Notes: generated by a model not told the origin, from the sequence alone. Counted from the stretch's first letter, positions 8,671 to 17,699 are shown. The stretch: 64,000 nucleotides of DNA from Methylophilus sp. TWE2 (GCF_001183865.1 NZ_CP012020.1:558001-622000), one strand, 5' to 3'. A program made the numbers and translations.

Positions 8671-10128
8671 ATGACAGAAGATCAAGAACATGATGAGAAA
8701 GTGTCCGAAGGCAAGGAAAGCCTGAGTGATACTTTGCAGCAGGTGATCCACTTGCTGGATAAGCACAAATTGGTTGAGCATGTGGTGCATAGGCAAGATA
8801 TGCCTAATCATGACTTGGTTGAGAATCTGGTTCATAAACAGAATCTGAATATCCTGCAACACAAGCTGGATCAGCTGCATCCTGCTGACGTGGCTTACAT
8901 CCTTGAGTCGCTGCCATTAGATGATCGTTTGATGGTGTGGGATCTGGTCAAAGCCGAGCGTGACGGTGAAATCCTGCTTGAAGTGTCAGATGCGGTCCGC
9001 CAGACACTGATCGCAGACATGGATAGTGAAGAGTTGCTGGCTGCTGCTGAGCAGCTGGATACTGATGAGCTGGCAGACCTGGCGCCAGACTTGCCAAAAG
9101 ACGTGTTGCAGGACCTGCTATATAGTCTGGATACGCAACATCGTGAGCGTTTGCAATCGGCCTTGTCGTATCCGGAAGACACTGTGGGTGCCATCATGGA
9201 TTTCGATATCGTCACCATCCGCGATGATATCACGCTGGAAGTGGTGTTGCGTTATCTGCGCAGGTTGCCAAAATTCCCAGACCATACGGATAAACTATTT
9301 GTCATTAATCGCGATGATATCCTGCAAGGCGTACTGCCACTTAAGCGCATCATCCTCAATGATCCTGAGACTAAAGTGGGCGATATCATGTCGACTGATG
9401 CGGTGGTATTCCATCCGGAAGACATGGCTGACCAGGCTGCGATGGCGTTTGAACGTTATGACCTGGTGACGGCACCTGTAGTAGACAATAACCGTAAATT
9501 AGTGGGACGTATTACGGTAGATACAGTGATGGATATTATTCGTGAGGAAGCCGAAGCCGATATGCTGTCCTGGGCTGGGTTGCGTGAGGAAGAAGACTTT
9601 TTCGCATCTATCTGGAAATCAGTACAAAACCGTTGGGCCTGGCTGGCGATTAACCTCGTCACCGCGCTGGTCGCTTCACGAGTGATTGGTCTGTTTGAAG
9701 GCAGCATTGAAAAAATCGTTGCGCTGGCGGCGCTGATGCCTATTGTTGCCGGCATTGGCGGCAATTCTGGCAACCAAACCACCACCATGATTGTACGTGG
9801 TCTGGCGCTTGGGCAGATTTCTGGTTACCACATGAAGTCACTGCTGCAAAAGGAAATGGGGGTGGCGTTGCTCAACGGGTTGCTATGGGGCAGTGTGTTA
9901 GGCCTGATTGCTTTCTGGTTATACCATAATGCAGCGTTGGGTCTGGTCATGATGGCGGCAATGACGCTGAATCTATTGCTGGCTGCTGTGATTGGCGTCA
10001 CGATCCCATTGGTAATGAATAAGCTAGACCGTGATCCGGCCGTCGGCTCTAGCGTACTCATTACGGCCATCACCGACAGTGGCGGCTTTATGATTTTCCT
10101 CGGCCTAGCCACCATCTTCCTGTTGTAA
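8671..10128 (+). CDS. mgtE: Magnesium transporter MgtE
   Basis: MgtE is an inner-membrane magnesium channel gated by cytoplasmic magnesium. The 485-residue product has an N-terminal superhelical MgtE_N domain (about 50-150), two CBS repeats (about 155-290) and five membrane helices (about 320-485). The pore signature GGNSGNQTTT and the acidic end-of-pore segment AITDSGGF are present. The N-terminus is about 35 residues longer than many homologues and very acidic. The 77-base gap upstream holds no recognisable magnesium riboswitch. An mscS-type gene follows after 10 bases, suggesting co-transcription. Confidence 0.95.
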   Translation: MTEDQEHDEKVSEGKESLSDTLQQVIHLLDKHKLVEHVVHRQDMPNHDLVENLVHKQNLNILQHKLDQLHPADVAYILESLPLDDRLMVWDLVKAERDGEILLEVSDAVRQTLIADMDSEELLAAAEQLDTDELADLAPDLPKDVLQDLLYSLDTQHRERLQSALSYPEDTVGAIMDFDIVTIRDDITLEVVLRYLRRLPKFPDHTDKLFVINRDDILQGVLPLKRIILNDPETKVGDIMSTDAVVFHPEDMADQAAMAFERYDLVTAPVVDNNRKLVGRITVDTVMDIIREEAEADMLSWAGLREEEDFFASIWKSVQNRWAWLAINLVTALVASRVIGLFEGSIEKIVALAALMPIVAGIGGNSGNQTTTMIVRGLALGQISGYHMKSLLQKEMGVALLNGLLWGSVLGLIAFWLYHNAALGLVMMAAMTLNLLLAAVIGVTIPLVMNKLDRDPAVGSSVLITAITDSGGFMIFLGLATIFLL

Positions 10129-10138
10129 CGTTCAGTAC

Positions 10139-11431
10139 ATGGATAACGATATTAATATTCTCTGGAAAGAAATTGCGCACGACCTAAGTTCTGTGTCTGC
10201 GTTATGGCAATTATTTATTATAGGCGCTGTGCTTGCTGTCAGCGGTCTGTTGAATCTGCATCTGCGCAAGCAAATTGCCGCTGGAAGGGTAAACATCGTT
10301 TACAAAATGCTACTCGGGGGGATTGAGCGGTTGTTCTTTCCGCTGACGGCATTTTTGATGCTATTGATTACGCGGCTAGTGCTTGAACATTGGATGCACG
10401 TGGGGCTGATCAAGCTGTCAGTGCGAATGTTGCTGGCCATGGTCGTGATTCGCAGTTTGGTCTATGTGCTGCGTTATGTGTTTTCACCGGGTGCCTGGTT
10501 GCACTCGTTTGAGCGCATTATCGCCTGGAGCGTGTGGGTGATTGTTGCTTTGCATATCAGCGGCTTTCTTGACCCTGCATTGCAAATTCTCGAAGACGTG
10601 AAATTCAGTGTAGGCAAGCAGAAGCTTAATCTGCTGTTGCTGTTGCAAGGCAGCCTGACGATTGTCATCACCATGCTGGCGGCATTGTGGCTGAGCCGCA
10701 TGATAGAACTCAGGCTCATGGCAGTCACTAACATTAATGGCAACTGGCGTGTCATTATGGTCAAGTTGGTGCGCATGGTGGCGATTGTGATTGCCTTGCT
10801 GATGTCGATGGCGGCGGTGGGGATTGATGTCACCATGTTGTCAGTGTTTGGCGGGGCACTTGGCGTAGGCTTGGGTTTTGGTTTGCAAAAGATCGCGAGT
10901 AACTACGTGAGCGGCTTTATCATCTTGATGGATAAGTCTCTGCACATGGGTGACCTGATTACCATTGGGGATCATCATGGTGTTGTGCAAGAGTTGCGCT
11001 CTCGCTACATGATCCTGCAGAAGCCCGATGCGACAGAAATCATCATTCCTAACGAGAAGATGATTACTGATGTGGTCATTAATCATACCTCTGCAGTGCA
11101 TACAGCCAAGGTGCCTATTCCCATTCAGATATCCTATGAAAGCGACCTTGATCTGGCGATACAATTACTAAAAGAAATCGGTAGAACACACGAGCGCACC
11201 ATTCAGGATGATGCAGCGGTAGATGTCACCATCAAATCATTTGGCCAAAATGGCATTGATTTAGTATTAGCGATATGGGTTCCCAACCCTGAGGAGGGGA
11301 CAGCCAAATTGCAAAGCGACATTTATTATGAGATTTGGCGGCGCTTCAAAGCCAATAATATTCGGATTCCATACCCACAGCAGGACGTGCGTATTATCTC
11401 TTCTCCAAACGCAGTGAATGGCGAAGCATAA
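10139..11431 (+). CDS. MscS-family mechanosensitive ion channel
   Basis: The 430-residue protein has several N-terminal membrane helices, followed by the MscS core at about residues 220-330. The pore-lining helix is glycine/alanine-rich (GGALGVGLGFGLQKIA), followed by NYVSGFIILMDKSLHMGDLI and the beta domain ending in IIIPNEKMI. It is longer than E. coli MscS (286), resembling medium-sized YbdG/MscK-type relatives with extra helices. Such channels release solutes on hypo-osmotic shock. It begins 10 bases after mgtE and ends just before a bidirectional terminator. Confidence 0.92.
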   Translation: MDNDINILWKEIAHDLSSVSALWQLFIIGAVLAVSGLLNLHLRKQIAAGRVNIVYKMLLGGIERLFFPLTAFLMLLITRLVLEHWMHVGLIKLSVRMLLAMVVIRSLVYVLRYVFSPGAWLHSFERIIAWSVWVIVALHISGFLDPALQILEDVKFSVGKQKLNLLLLLQGSLTIVITMLAALWLSRMIELRLMAVTNINGNWRVIMVKLVRMVAIVIALLMSMAAVGIDVTMLSVFGGALGVGLGFGLQKIASNYVSGFIILMDKSLHMGDLITIGDHHGVVQELRSRYMILQKPDATEIIIPNEKMITDVVINHTSAVHTAKVPIPIQISYESDLDLAIQLLKEIGRTHERTIQDDAAVDVTIKSFGQNGIDLVLAIWVPNPEEGTAKLQSDIYYEIWRRFKANNIRIPYPQQDVRIISSPNAVNGEA

Positions 11432-11451
11432 ACAAATAAATTAAGGACAAT

Positions 11452-11480
11452 AAAAAAGCCTGCATTTGCAGGCTTTTTTA
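11452..11480. terminator. Bidirectional intrinsic terminator between mscS-type gene and rpmG
   Basis: Stem GCCTGC/GCAGGC with a four-base ATTT loop is flanked by six A on the left and six T on the right, so it can stop rightward transcription from the mscS-type gene and leftward transcription from rpmBG. Its loop core GCATTTGC is shared with the terminators at 8320 and 12553. Confidence 0.88.
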
Positions 11481-11499
11481 TTAAAACTTGAAACTGAAA

Positions 11500-11655
11500 T
11501 TATTTCAACTTAGTTTCTTTGTACATGACATGCTTGCGAGCAACTGGATCAAACTTTTTGATTTCCATTTTCTCAGGCATAGTACGTTTGTTTTTAGTAG
11601 TGGTATAGAAGTGACCTGTACCAGCACTGGATTCCAATTTGATTTTTTCGCGCAT
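11500..11655 (-). CDS. rpmG: 50S ribosomal protein L33
   Basis: L33 (51 residues) begins [24 protein letters not shown] and ends ETKLK. It lacks the CxxC pairs of the zinc form, so it is the zinc-free type. It is second in a two-gene operon with rpmB, 31 bases downstream, and ends just before a shared terminator. It is too short to be picked up by many open-frame scans but is unambiguous. Confidence 0.96.
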   Translation of the reverse strand: MREKIKLESSAGTGHFYTTTKNKRTMPEKMEIKKFDPVARKHVMYKETKLK

Positions 11656-11686
11656 GATATTGTCCTTTGCTCACTAGTGCTGCGAG

Positions 11687-11923
11687 TTAGATTTTTTCGC
11701 CAGCAGCGCGCAAATCAGCCAATACTGCATCGATACCATTTTTGTCGATGGTACGCAAAGCGGCGTTAGTAATGCGCAGGCTTACCCAGCGGTTTTCGCT
11801 CTCAACCCAAAACTTACGGTTTTGCAAGTTAGGCAAGAAACGACGTCTTGTTTTGTTTTGTGCGTGGGAAACGTTATTACCCACCATTGGTTTTTTACCG
11901 GTTACCTGACATACACGTGCCAT
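11687..11923 (-). CDS. rpmB: 50S ribosomal protein L28
   Basis: L28 (78 residues) begins [21 protein letters not shown], the family signature. The start was placed at 11923, preceded by TTGGAGATAACC; an in-frame ATG four codons upstream lies within the ribosome-binding region. rpmB and rpmG form the usual pair near radC, dut and coaBC. A strong promoter of its own lies about 40-70 bases upstream. Confidence 0.96.
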   Translation of the reverse strand: MARVCQVTGKKPMVGNNVSHAQNKTRRRFLPNLQNRKFWVESENRWVSLRITNAALRTIDKNGIDAVLADLRAAGEKI

Positions 11924-11963
11924 GGTTATCTCCAAATACTTTTATCTTTTCAGAAAGAGCGAG

Positions 11964-11993
11964 ATTATAGATTGAAATCGATGATCAAATCAA
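11964..11993 (-). promoter_or_regulatory. Sigma-70-type promoter of rpmB-rpmG
   Basis: Read leftward, a -35 element TTGATT (11988-11993) and a perfect -10 element TATAAT (11964-11969) are 18 bases apart, followed by a leader of about 35 nt before rpmB. The promoter sits in the 95-base gap after dut, so rpmBG need not depend on dut transcription. Confidence 0.72.
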
Positions 11994-12018
11994 GCAATTA
12001 TTGCAATTTTTCAAACAA

Positions 12019-12471
12019 TTAGTGCTTGCCTGTGCTACCAAAGCCGCCTTCACCACGTTCGCTGCTGGCAAATTCGTCAACAATATGAAAATCAGCCTGC
12101 ACAACAGGCACAATCACCATCTGTGCAATACGTTCCATCGGATTCAGGATGAACGGTTCTTTACTGCGGTTCCAACAAGAAACCAGTAATTGCCCTTGGT
12201 AATCCGAATCGATCAACCCTACCAGGTTGCCAAGCACGATGCCGTGTTTATGACCCAAACCAGAGCGCGGCAAAATCATGGCAGCATAATATGTATTGTC
12301 GATGTGGATAGCCATCCCGGTAGGTATCATGATGGTTTCGCCCGGCTGTATGGTCTGCGTATGCTCAATACAGGCACGTAAATCTAGCCCAGCCGAACCA
12401 GGCGTTGCATAGCTTGGCATCATGTGATGCAAACGAGGGTCAAGAATCTTGAGGTCTACTGTAATCGACAT
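12019..12471 (-). CDS. dut: Deoxyuridine 5'-triphosphate nucleotidohydrolase (dUTPase)
   Basis: dUTPase hydrolyses dUTP to dUMP, keeping uracil out of DNA and supplying the dTMP pathway. The 150-residue product has all five motifs of the trimeric family: [36 protein letters not shown] and the C-terminal GEGGFGSTG. The start at 12471 (MSITVDLK) follows ACGGAG. A longer in-frame version beginning at 12528 would add residues with no family match. In related bacteria dut follows coaBC directly; here a TonB receptor gene lies between them. Confidence 0.97.
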   Translation of the reverse strand: MSITVDLKILDPRLHHMMPSYATPGSAGLDLRACIEHTQTIQPGETIMIPTGMAIHIDNTYYAAMILPRSGLGHKHGIVLGNLVGLIDSDYQGQLLVSCWNRSKEPFILNPMERIAQMVIVPVVQADFHIVDEFASSERGEGGFGSTGKH

Positions 12472-12552
12472 GCTGCATGCTCCGTAAAAAGATTGCGCTA
12501 TTAAACACGAAATGTGGTCGAAAATCACTAATTGCGATAAGCACTCTGCAAC

Positions 12553-12577
12553 AAAAAAGCCAGCAAATGCTGGCTTT
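12553..12577 (-). terminator. Intrinsic terminator of the TonB receptor gene
   Basis: Read leftward, the stem GCCAGC/GCTGGC with an ATTT loop is followed by six T residues. It lies 17 bases past the receptor stop. Its 16-base core is identical to that of the alpha-operon terminator at 8325-8340. Confidence 0.85.
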
Positions 12578-12593
12578 GAAAAAGATGATGTAT

Positions 12594-14723
12594 TTAGAAT
12601 TTGTATTGCGCGCTCAAGCCGACGAGATAGTTGCGGTCTGCTGCTGTTTCATAAAACAATCTGTTGCCATCATTAATTCTTACTGAGCCGATGTACTCTT
12701 TATCGAACATATTTTCTACACGAACAAACTCTTTAAATCTCCAATTGGTCAGATTTTGCTCAAATCCTGCACGCAGATTGAAGATGGTATAAGAAGGTGC
12801 TGAGTCACTATTCACGTCATCCACAAACACTTTGCTGTTGTGGCGACCCTCAAAAGCAGTGAAAAATCCCAGTGGCTGATAGCTCCAGGCAATTTCTCCA
12901 TAAATCTGGCTACGATAAGTGCCTGGGATTTTGTTGCCAGCCAATACTGTTCTTGATGTTGTGGTTGTAGGTCTGAATGTAAACGAATCTTTAAACTCAG
13001 CGTCCAGTAAAGTGTAAGCAAAATAAGTGCTGATATTATTTTCAAATCTGGAGTCAATTGAAAGCTCCAAACCTTTACGTTCCGTCTTCCCAGCATTTGT
13101 GAAGGATGAGCGACCGGCATTTGTGAGCGAAGTAACGATTTCATCATCGGTCATTACCTTAAAAAAGGTGATGTTCATTCTGGTGTTATCGTTCAAGAAA
13201 GCTTTGGCACCAATTTCATAATTATTACTTTCTGAGGCTTTTAAACCCAAATTCGGCTTACTCGCGACACCGGTGGCTACGTTATCAAACGCTGCCTCAA
13301 CGAAAGTCGGAGTTTCAAAACCTTTGCCGAAGTTAACATAAAAATTCAGAGCTTCAGTGGCTTTCCAGACGGCGCCGATGACTGGGGTGGTTTTCTGATA
13401 CTCGACGCTGCCGCTATTATCGCCATTGACAGTCAGCAAATCGTCTTTTACTTTTAATCTGACTTTCGTATGTCGTGCGCCTGCATGAACATCAACAGAT
13501 TGGCTGATGCTAAGTTTTCCTTGAATATATTGATCAAAGTTGGTTGAAATGTTTTGTTCATTACGGTTTGCTACGTTTATAGCCAAACCGTTATTTAGTA
13601 TGTTTGTATCTTTTCGATCATCAGTTGATTTGCCGTAGGTTAAACCAACCGCAAGAGTGTATGGCAAACTGAAGACTGCGCCTGAGTTGTCCCAGCGCAG
13701 ATCTGTGCCATAAAATTCTCGATCTATTTCACTCAAGCGTCCGTTAGTGGTATTCAGAGTAGTCGCAGTCGCCGTTGTAGTAAGCACTTGCGCATTTCTA
13801 CGTGACCCTACATATGGAATTAAACTGATTTTATTATTTTCGTTAAATGCATGCTCTAGATTAAAGCCTATCTGAGTATGATCACGTTTCACGCCAGTGT
13901 TTGCAAATGTTGCTGCGGCAATCGCTGAATCTCTGGTTGACCCTGAGAATGCTCTCGCCCGATCGAGTCCTAGCGGATCTTGGGCATCTTGTTCAAACCA
14001 ATTTACCAATGAAGTGAGCTTGGTGTCTTCGCTAATATTAAATTTGAACTTGGCAGTAGCCATTTGTTTGTTGCCTTTGCCATGATCACGGAAACTATTG
14101 GTTTCAAAGTTTGAAATATTCAATAGATATTCAACATTTTCAGATTGCCCCGCAGCCTCTAATACTTGCCGTTTTGTATCATAGCTGCCAAACATGGCGG
14201 TAGCGCCAACTTCAGGTGATTGCGGTGCATTTTTTGTGATCATTTGGATGACGCCCCCGGAAGAGTTTCCGTAAAGTGATGAGAAGGGTCCGCGCATCAC
14301 TTCAATGCTTTTAATAGCCGACAAATCAACCACCCCTGGCTGACCTTGTCCGTCTGGCATGGTGAGCGGAATGCCATCCACATACACTCTCACTCCTCGC
14401 ACGCCAAAAGCAGAGCGTGAGCCGAAGCCACGAGTGGAAATTTGAGGATCCTGGGCTTGATTGTTTCTGTTTTGTGCGGTGATGCCTGGAACCCTAATCA
14501 GGCTCTCAGAAAGTTGCATTTGCAATTGCCCATTTTTGATGTCTTTTTCCTCAACGACGTCAATTGCCACTGGCAGGTCAAAGCTGTTTTGTGCCTGGCG
14601 GGTTGCCGTAACCACTATTGGGGATAAGGTGACCGTGTTGACCTCCTCAGCACACACCGAAATAGGGGTGTTGAAAGCTGTTGCGATGGCAATTGATAAC
14701 GGAGTTAAATGAAGCACGCGCAT
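12594..14723 (-). CDS. TonB-dependent outer-membrane receptor, YncD/PqqU-like
   Basis: The 709-residue protein has a signal peptide (cleavage near residue 25, VCA/EE), a TonB-box-like [10 protein letters not shown], a plug domain with the conserved SRSAFGVRG and [15 protein letters not shown] segments and [14 protein letters not shown], then a 22-strand barrel ending in the aromatic [10 protein letters not shown]. Plug and C-terminal segments ([17 protein letters not shown]) closely recall E. coli YncD as I remember it. YncD has been proposed to be the receptor for pyrroloquinoline quinone (PqqU). PQQ is the cofactor of methanol dehydrogenase, so this would suit a methylotroph. The ligand is inference; siderophore uptake is the alternative. 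A 28-bp perfect palindrome lies upstream and a terminator downstream, so it is a single-gene unit. Confidence 0.88.
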   Translation of the reverse strand: MRVLHLTPLSIAIATAFNTPISVCAEEVNTVTLSPIVVTATRQAQNSFDLPVAIDVVEEKDIKNGQLQMQLSESLIRVPGITAQNRNNQAQDPQISTRGFGSRSAFGVRGVRVYVDGIPLTMPDGQGQPGVVDLSAIKSIEVMRGPFSSLYGNSSGGVIQMITKNAPQSPEVGATAMFGSYDTKRQVLEAAGQSENVEYLLNISNFETNSFRDHGKGNKQMATAKFKFNISEDTKLTSLVNWFEQDAQDPLGLDRARAFSGSTRDSAIAAATFANTGVKRDHTQIGFNLEHAFNENNKISLIPYVGSRRNAQVLTTTATATTLNTTNGRLSEIDREFYGTDLRWDNSGAVFSLPYTLAVGLTYGKSTDDRKDTNILNNGLAINVANRNEQNISTNFDQYIQGKLSISQSVDVHAGARHTKVRLKVKDDLLTVNGDNSGSVEYQKTTPVIGAVWKATEALNFYVNFGKGFETPTFVEAAFDNVATGVASKPNLGLKASESNNYEIGAKAFLNDNTRMNITFFKVMTDDEIVTSLTNAGRSSFTNAGKTERKGLELSIDSRFENNISTYFAYTLLDAEFKDSFTFRPTTTTSRTVLAGNKIPGTYRSQIYGEIAWSYQPLGFFTAFEGRHNSKVFVDDVNSDSAPSYTIFNLRAGFEQNLTNWRFKEFVRVENMFDKEYIGSVRINDGNRLFYETAADRNYLVGLSAQYKF

Positions 14724-14780
14724 TGTAATTCTCTAATTAAATTAAATGGCGCGATTGTAAGCTGACTGTAAGTGTGGCCG

Positions 14781-14808
14781 ACTCAGTATTTTCATGAAAA
14801 TACTGAGT
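14781..14808. promoter_or_regulatory. 28-bp perfect palindrome upstream of the TonB receptor gene
   Basis: The sequence ACTCAGTATTTTCA is followed immediately by its exact reverse complement. It lies 58 bases upstream of the receptor start and 32 bases downstream of the coaBC stop. There is no T run on either side, so a transcription terminator is unlikely. A -10-like TACAAT (14749-14754, leftward) without a good -35 lies between it and the gene, which suits an activator site. It is not a Fur-type box. The regulator is unknown. Confidence 0.6.
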
Positions 14809-14839
14809 AAATCTCAATTCAATTGATTTAGAGCAATTG

Positions 14840-16021
14840 TCAGATCAGTTGGTTTTTTAAGTGCGCGAGTATGTTGAATGCAATAGTGAATTTATCGTCG
14901 TTGCCAAGCGGATGTTCGCCTTGCGCGTCGATAATGGTAACTTCATTATCATCGCTGCCCATGGCGGTATTAGCATGGTTTGCGATCATCATGGGGATAC
15001 GTTTTGCCAGACGTTTTTGATTTGCATAATCAAGTATATGCTCGGTTTCGGCCGCAAAGCCAATGCAGTAGGGAGGGTTTGGCAAAGAGGCTACATCTGC
15101 CAGGATGTCTTTGTTTTTTATAAGTTTAAGGGTAAGTGACTCTTCACTTTTTTTGATTTTTTGAACTGATGAAGATTCTGGGCGGTAGTCTGCAACTGCT
15201 GCAACACCAATGAAGATATCCTGGTCGGAGATATGTTGCATCACCGTATGATACATCTCACTAGCGCTGCCAGCATGATATGCGTGACTGACGGCAGGAC
15301 GAGCAACCTGCGTGTGGCCGTAGACCAAGGTTACTTCTGCTCCCATACGCATAGCCGCTTGCGCTAACGCGTAGCCCATTTTGCCGCTGCTGATATTGGT
15401 GATGCCTCGCACAGGGTCGAGCATTTCCATGGTGGCGCCTGCGGTAATCAGTAACTTTTTACCTGCTAGCAGCTTAGGCGTGAAAAAATCCTGCAATCCT
15501 TCGATCAAGGCTTCAGGCTCCAGCATTCTGCCTTGACCAACTTCCCCGCAAGCCTGTTCACCACTGTCCGGTCCCAGTATGATGATACTGTCTTGTTGTA
15601 GTTGTGTAACGTTGCGTTGTGTCGCTGCGTTTTCCCACATTTGCCTGTTCATTGCGGGGGCGACCATAAGTGGGCACTCACGTGCCAAGCACAGAGTAGA
15701 GAGCAGATCGTTGGCAAAACCATGTGCCAATTTAGCAATAAAGTCGGCGCTGGCAGGAGCTACCAGGATTGCATCCGCTTTACGGCTTAGCTCGATATGT
15801 GGCATGCCGTTGGCGATGCGCTGATCCCAGCTATCAACAAAGACCGGGTTGCCTGAAAGCGCTTGCAAAGTGGTTGGCGTAATAAAGTGTGTCGCAGCCT
15901 CTGTCATCACCACTTGTACGCTATGCCCCAGTTTAACCAGCAGGCGTATGAGCTCTGCAGTTTTGTAGGCGGCAATGCCGCCAGTCACGCCGAGCAGTAG
16001 ATGTAGAGGCCGATGAGTCAT
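14840..16021 (-). CDS. coaBC: Bifunctional phosphopantothenoylcysteine decarboxylase/synthase
   Basis: CoaBC (393 residues) carries out two steps of coenzyme A synthesis. The N-terminal CoaC flavoprotein domain (about 1-190) shows LGVTGGIAAYK, the active-site histidine in MPHIELSRKAD, and the substrate-binding PAMNRQMWENAA. The C-terminal CoaB domain (about 195-393) shows ITAGATMEMLDPVRGITN and GFAAET; it condenses 4'-phosphopantothenate with cysteine using CTP. It diverges from the HExxH gene and radC. Confidence 0.96.
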   Translation of the reverse strand: MTHRPLHLLLGVTGGIAAYKTAELIRLLVKLGHSVQVVMTEAATHFITPTTLQALSGNPVFVDSWDQRIANGMPHIELSRKADAILVAPASADFIAKLAHGFANDLLSTLCLARECPLMVAPAMNRQMWENAATQRNVTQLQQDSIIILGPDSGEQACGEVGQGRMLEPEALIEGLQDFFTPKLLAGKKLLITAGATMEMLDPVRGITNISSGKMGYALAQAAMRMGAEVTLVYGHTQVARPAVSHAYHAGSASEMYHTVMQHISDQDIFIGVAAVADYRPESSSVQKIKKSEESLTLKLIKNKDILADVASLPNPPYCIGFAAETEHILDYANQKRLAKRIPMMIANHANTAMGSDDNEVTIIDAQGEHPLGNDDKFTIAFNILAHLKNQLI

Positions 16022-16111
16022 GCTGGCATTTTAACTGCAAAGCATGCGCATTGCCATTGATGGGGTGTGCAGCGTCTTCTTTAAACATGTTAACATGTGG
16101 TAAGCAATGGG

Positions 16112-16888
16112 ATGAGGCGCATGTTAAAGTTAGTCAGAATTTTTTTCTGGGTAGTGGTCGTATTGACGGCGTTGATGCAGCTTTGGCAAGAGTATCAACT
16201 CCTGCAATGGCACAAGCCTTTAAATGTGGCGTTATATCCGGTCAATGCCGATGGAGCGGCCGTGGTGGATACTTATATCACTAGTCTGCGGGAACATGAT
16301 TTTGAGGTGATTGCACAGTTTTTCTCGAGAGAAGCACACAAGTACCAGTTATCTTTAAGCCGCCCCATTAATTTGTATCTTGGGCCTGAAATTCATGAAG
16401 TGCCACCCGCCCCGCCTGCCATTAATGGTCATTGGCTGGATATCATCTTGTGGAGCCTCAAGTTCAGGTGGTTCAGCTGGGGGCATCAGCCGTCAGTCGG
16501 TGTGCCGATTGATATCAAGCTTTATCTGTTATATCACGATCCATCCAAACATACCCATCTGATGCATTCGACTGCACTGCACAAAGGCAGGATAGGCCGG
16601 GTGAACCTGTTTGCTGCCCATCGTCAGCATGCGGTTAATACCGTCATCATCGCACATGAGTTGCTACACACCTTGAGTGCCGGGGACAAGTATGACCTCA
16701 ATACAAATCTCCCTTTGTTTCCCCAGGGTTATGCCGAGCCTTACCTGCAACCACTTTATCCGCAACAGCTGGCTGAAGTCATGGCCGGTAAAGTGCCGAT
16801 CACCCCACGCAGGGCGCGTATGGCAAAAGGGCTGGAAGAAACCGTGATTGGCAGGCCGACGGCGCGTGAAATTGGATGGACCAAATAA
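16112..16888 (+). CDS. Putative membrane-anchored zinc metallopeptidase (HExxH), unknown function
   Basis: I do not recognise a named family. The product (258 residues from this start) has one N-terminal membrane helix (about residues 4-25), placing the rest outside the cytoplasm. Near two thirds of its length is IIAHELLHTLSAGDKYD, in which HELLH matches the zinc-binding HExxH helix. A later GYAEP could supply a third, acidic ligand. The start is uncertain: GTG 16097, ATG 16112 and ATG 16121 are all in frame, and GTG 16097 lies inside a perfect palindrome. The ATG at 16112 was chosen as a compromise. It lies 21 bases before radC, with which it is probably co-transcribed. Confidence 0.7.
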   Translation: MRRMLKLVRIFFWVVVVLTALMQLWQEYQLLQWHKPLNVALYPVNADGAAVVDTYITSLREHDFEVIAQFFSREAHKYQLSLSRPINLYLGPEIHEVPPAPPAINGHWLDIILWSLKFRWFSWGHQPSVGVPIDIKLYLLYHDPSKHTHLMHSTALHKGRIGRVNLFAAHRQHAVNTVIIAHELLHTLSAGDKYDLNTNLPLFPQGYAEPYLQPLYPQQLAEVMAGKVPITPRRARMAKGLEETVIGRPTAREIGWTK

Positions 16889-16909
16889 ACAGGTAACTTG
16901 GGAGAAATA

Positions 16910-17584
16910 ATGGCAATTACAGACTGGCCGGAGCAGGAACGGCCGAGGGAGAAACTATTGCGTACTGGGGTGACAGCCCTCTCTGATGCAGAACTGTTGG
17001 CCATTTTTTTACGTGTTGGTGTCCCCGGTAAGACGGCGGTCGATCTGGCCAGGGATTTGTTACAAAAATTTAAAAGCCTGAATGGTATTTTTTCGGCCGG
17101 CTTGGGAGAAATGCAAAGTGTGTATGGCATGGGTGCCAGCAAATATTGCCAACTGCAAGCCGTCCTTGAAATGAGCAAGCGTGCATTGGGTGAGACCTTG
17201 CAGCAAGCAGACAGTTTTTGTTCGCCGGCACAGGTAAAGCACTATTTGCAACTGCAATTATCCGCACTGCAGCGAGAAGTATTTGGCATTATGTTTTTGG
17301 ATGCACAGAATCGTTTGATTACCTATGAAACTCTATTCGAAGGTAGCTTGATGCAAACCAGTGTGTATCCGCGCGAGGTAGTCAAGCGAGCCCTGGCATT
17401 GAACGCTGCTGCCTTGATATTAAGTCACAATCATCCGGGCGGTAGTGCAAATCCTAGCCGGGCAGACGAGCAGCTAACACAGAGTTTGAGAGACGCATTA
17501 AGCCTGGTAGATATTAAGGTTCTAGACCACATTGTGGTGGCCGGACAATCTACATTTTCGTTCAGCGAGCGGGGATTGATCTAA
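16910..17584 (+). CDS. radC: RadC-family protein (JAB/MPN domain)
   Basis: The 224-residue product has an N-terminal helix-hairpin-helix-like region ([15 protein letters not shown]) and a C-terminal JAB/MPN domain. The metal-binding signature is SHNHPGG followed by an aspartate (ADEQL). The name implies DNA repair, but that role is disputed; the family's biochemical role is unsettled. The start at ATG 16910 follows GGGAGA; an in-frame TTG at 16898 overlaps that site. radC next to coaBC, dut and rpmBG is an old conserved neighbourhood. Confidence 0.93.
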   Translation: MAITDWPEQERPREKLLRTGVTALSDAELLAIFLRVGVPGKTAVDLARDLLQKFKSLNGIFSAGLGEMQSVYGMGASKYCQLQAVLEMSKRALGETLQQADSFCSPAQVKHYLQLQLSALQREVFGIMFLDAQNRLITYETLFEGSLMQTSVYPREVVKRALALNAAALILSHNHPGGSANPSRADEQLTQSLRDALSLVDIKVLDHIVVAGQSTFSFSERGLI

Positions 17585-17602
17585 TGATTGCAGGCGGTGG
17601 GA

Positions 17603-17678
17603 TGGTGGGTGCTAACGGGGTCGAACCGCTGACATTCGCCTTGTAAGGGCGACGCTCTACCAACTGAGCTAAGCACCC
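17603..17678 (-). tRNA. tRNA-Val (anticodon UAC)
   Basis: Read leftward, the 76-nt gene starts GGGTGCTTAGCTCAG and forms a full cloverleaf: acceptor GGGTGCT/AGCACCC, D-arm GCTC/GAGC, anticodon arm TCGCC-CTTACAA-GGCGA, and T-arm with TTCGACC. The loop CTTACAA gives anticodon TAC (valine). The 3' CCA is encoded (17603-17605). A strong promoter with a GC-rich discriminator lies just upstream. Confidence 0.96.
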
Positions 17679-17699
17679 GTGCCTTGCAACGAAGCGCGC

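Noticed and set aside
12472..12528. Longer dUTPase with 19 additional N-terminal residues
   Set aside because: Extra residues do not match the family, while ATG 12471 has an ACGGAG site at proper distance.
14781..14808. Palindrome as a rho-independent terminator for coaBC
   Set aside because: Perfect stem but no T run after it in the leftward direction, so an operator or processing site is preferred.
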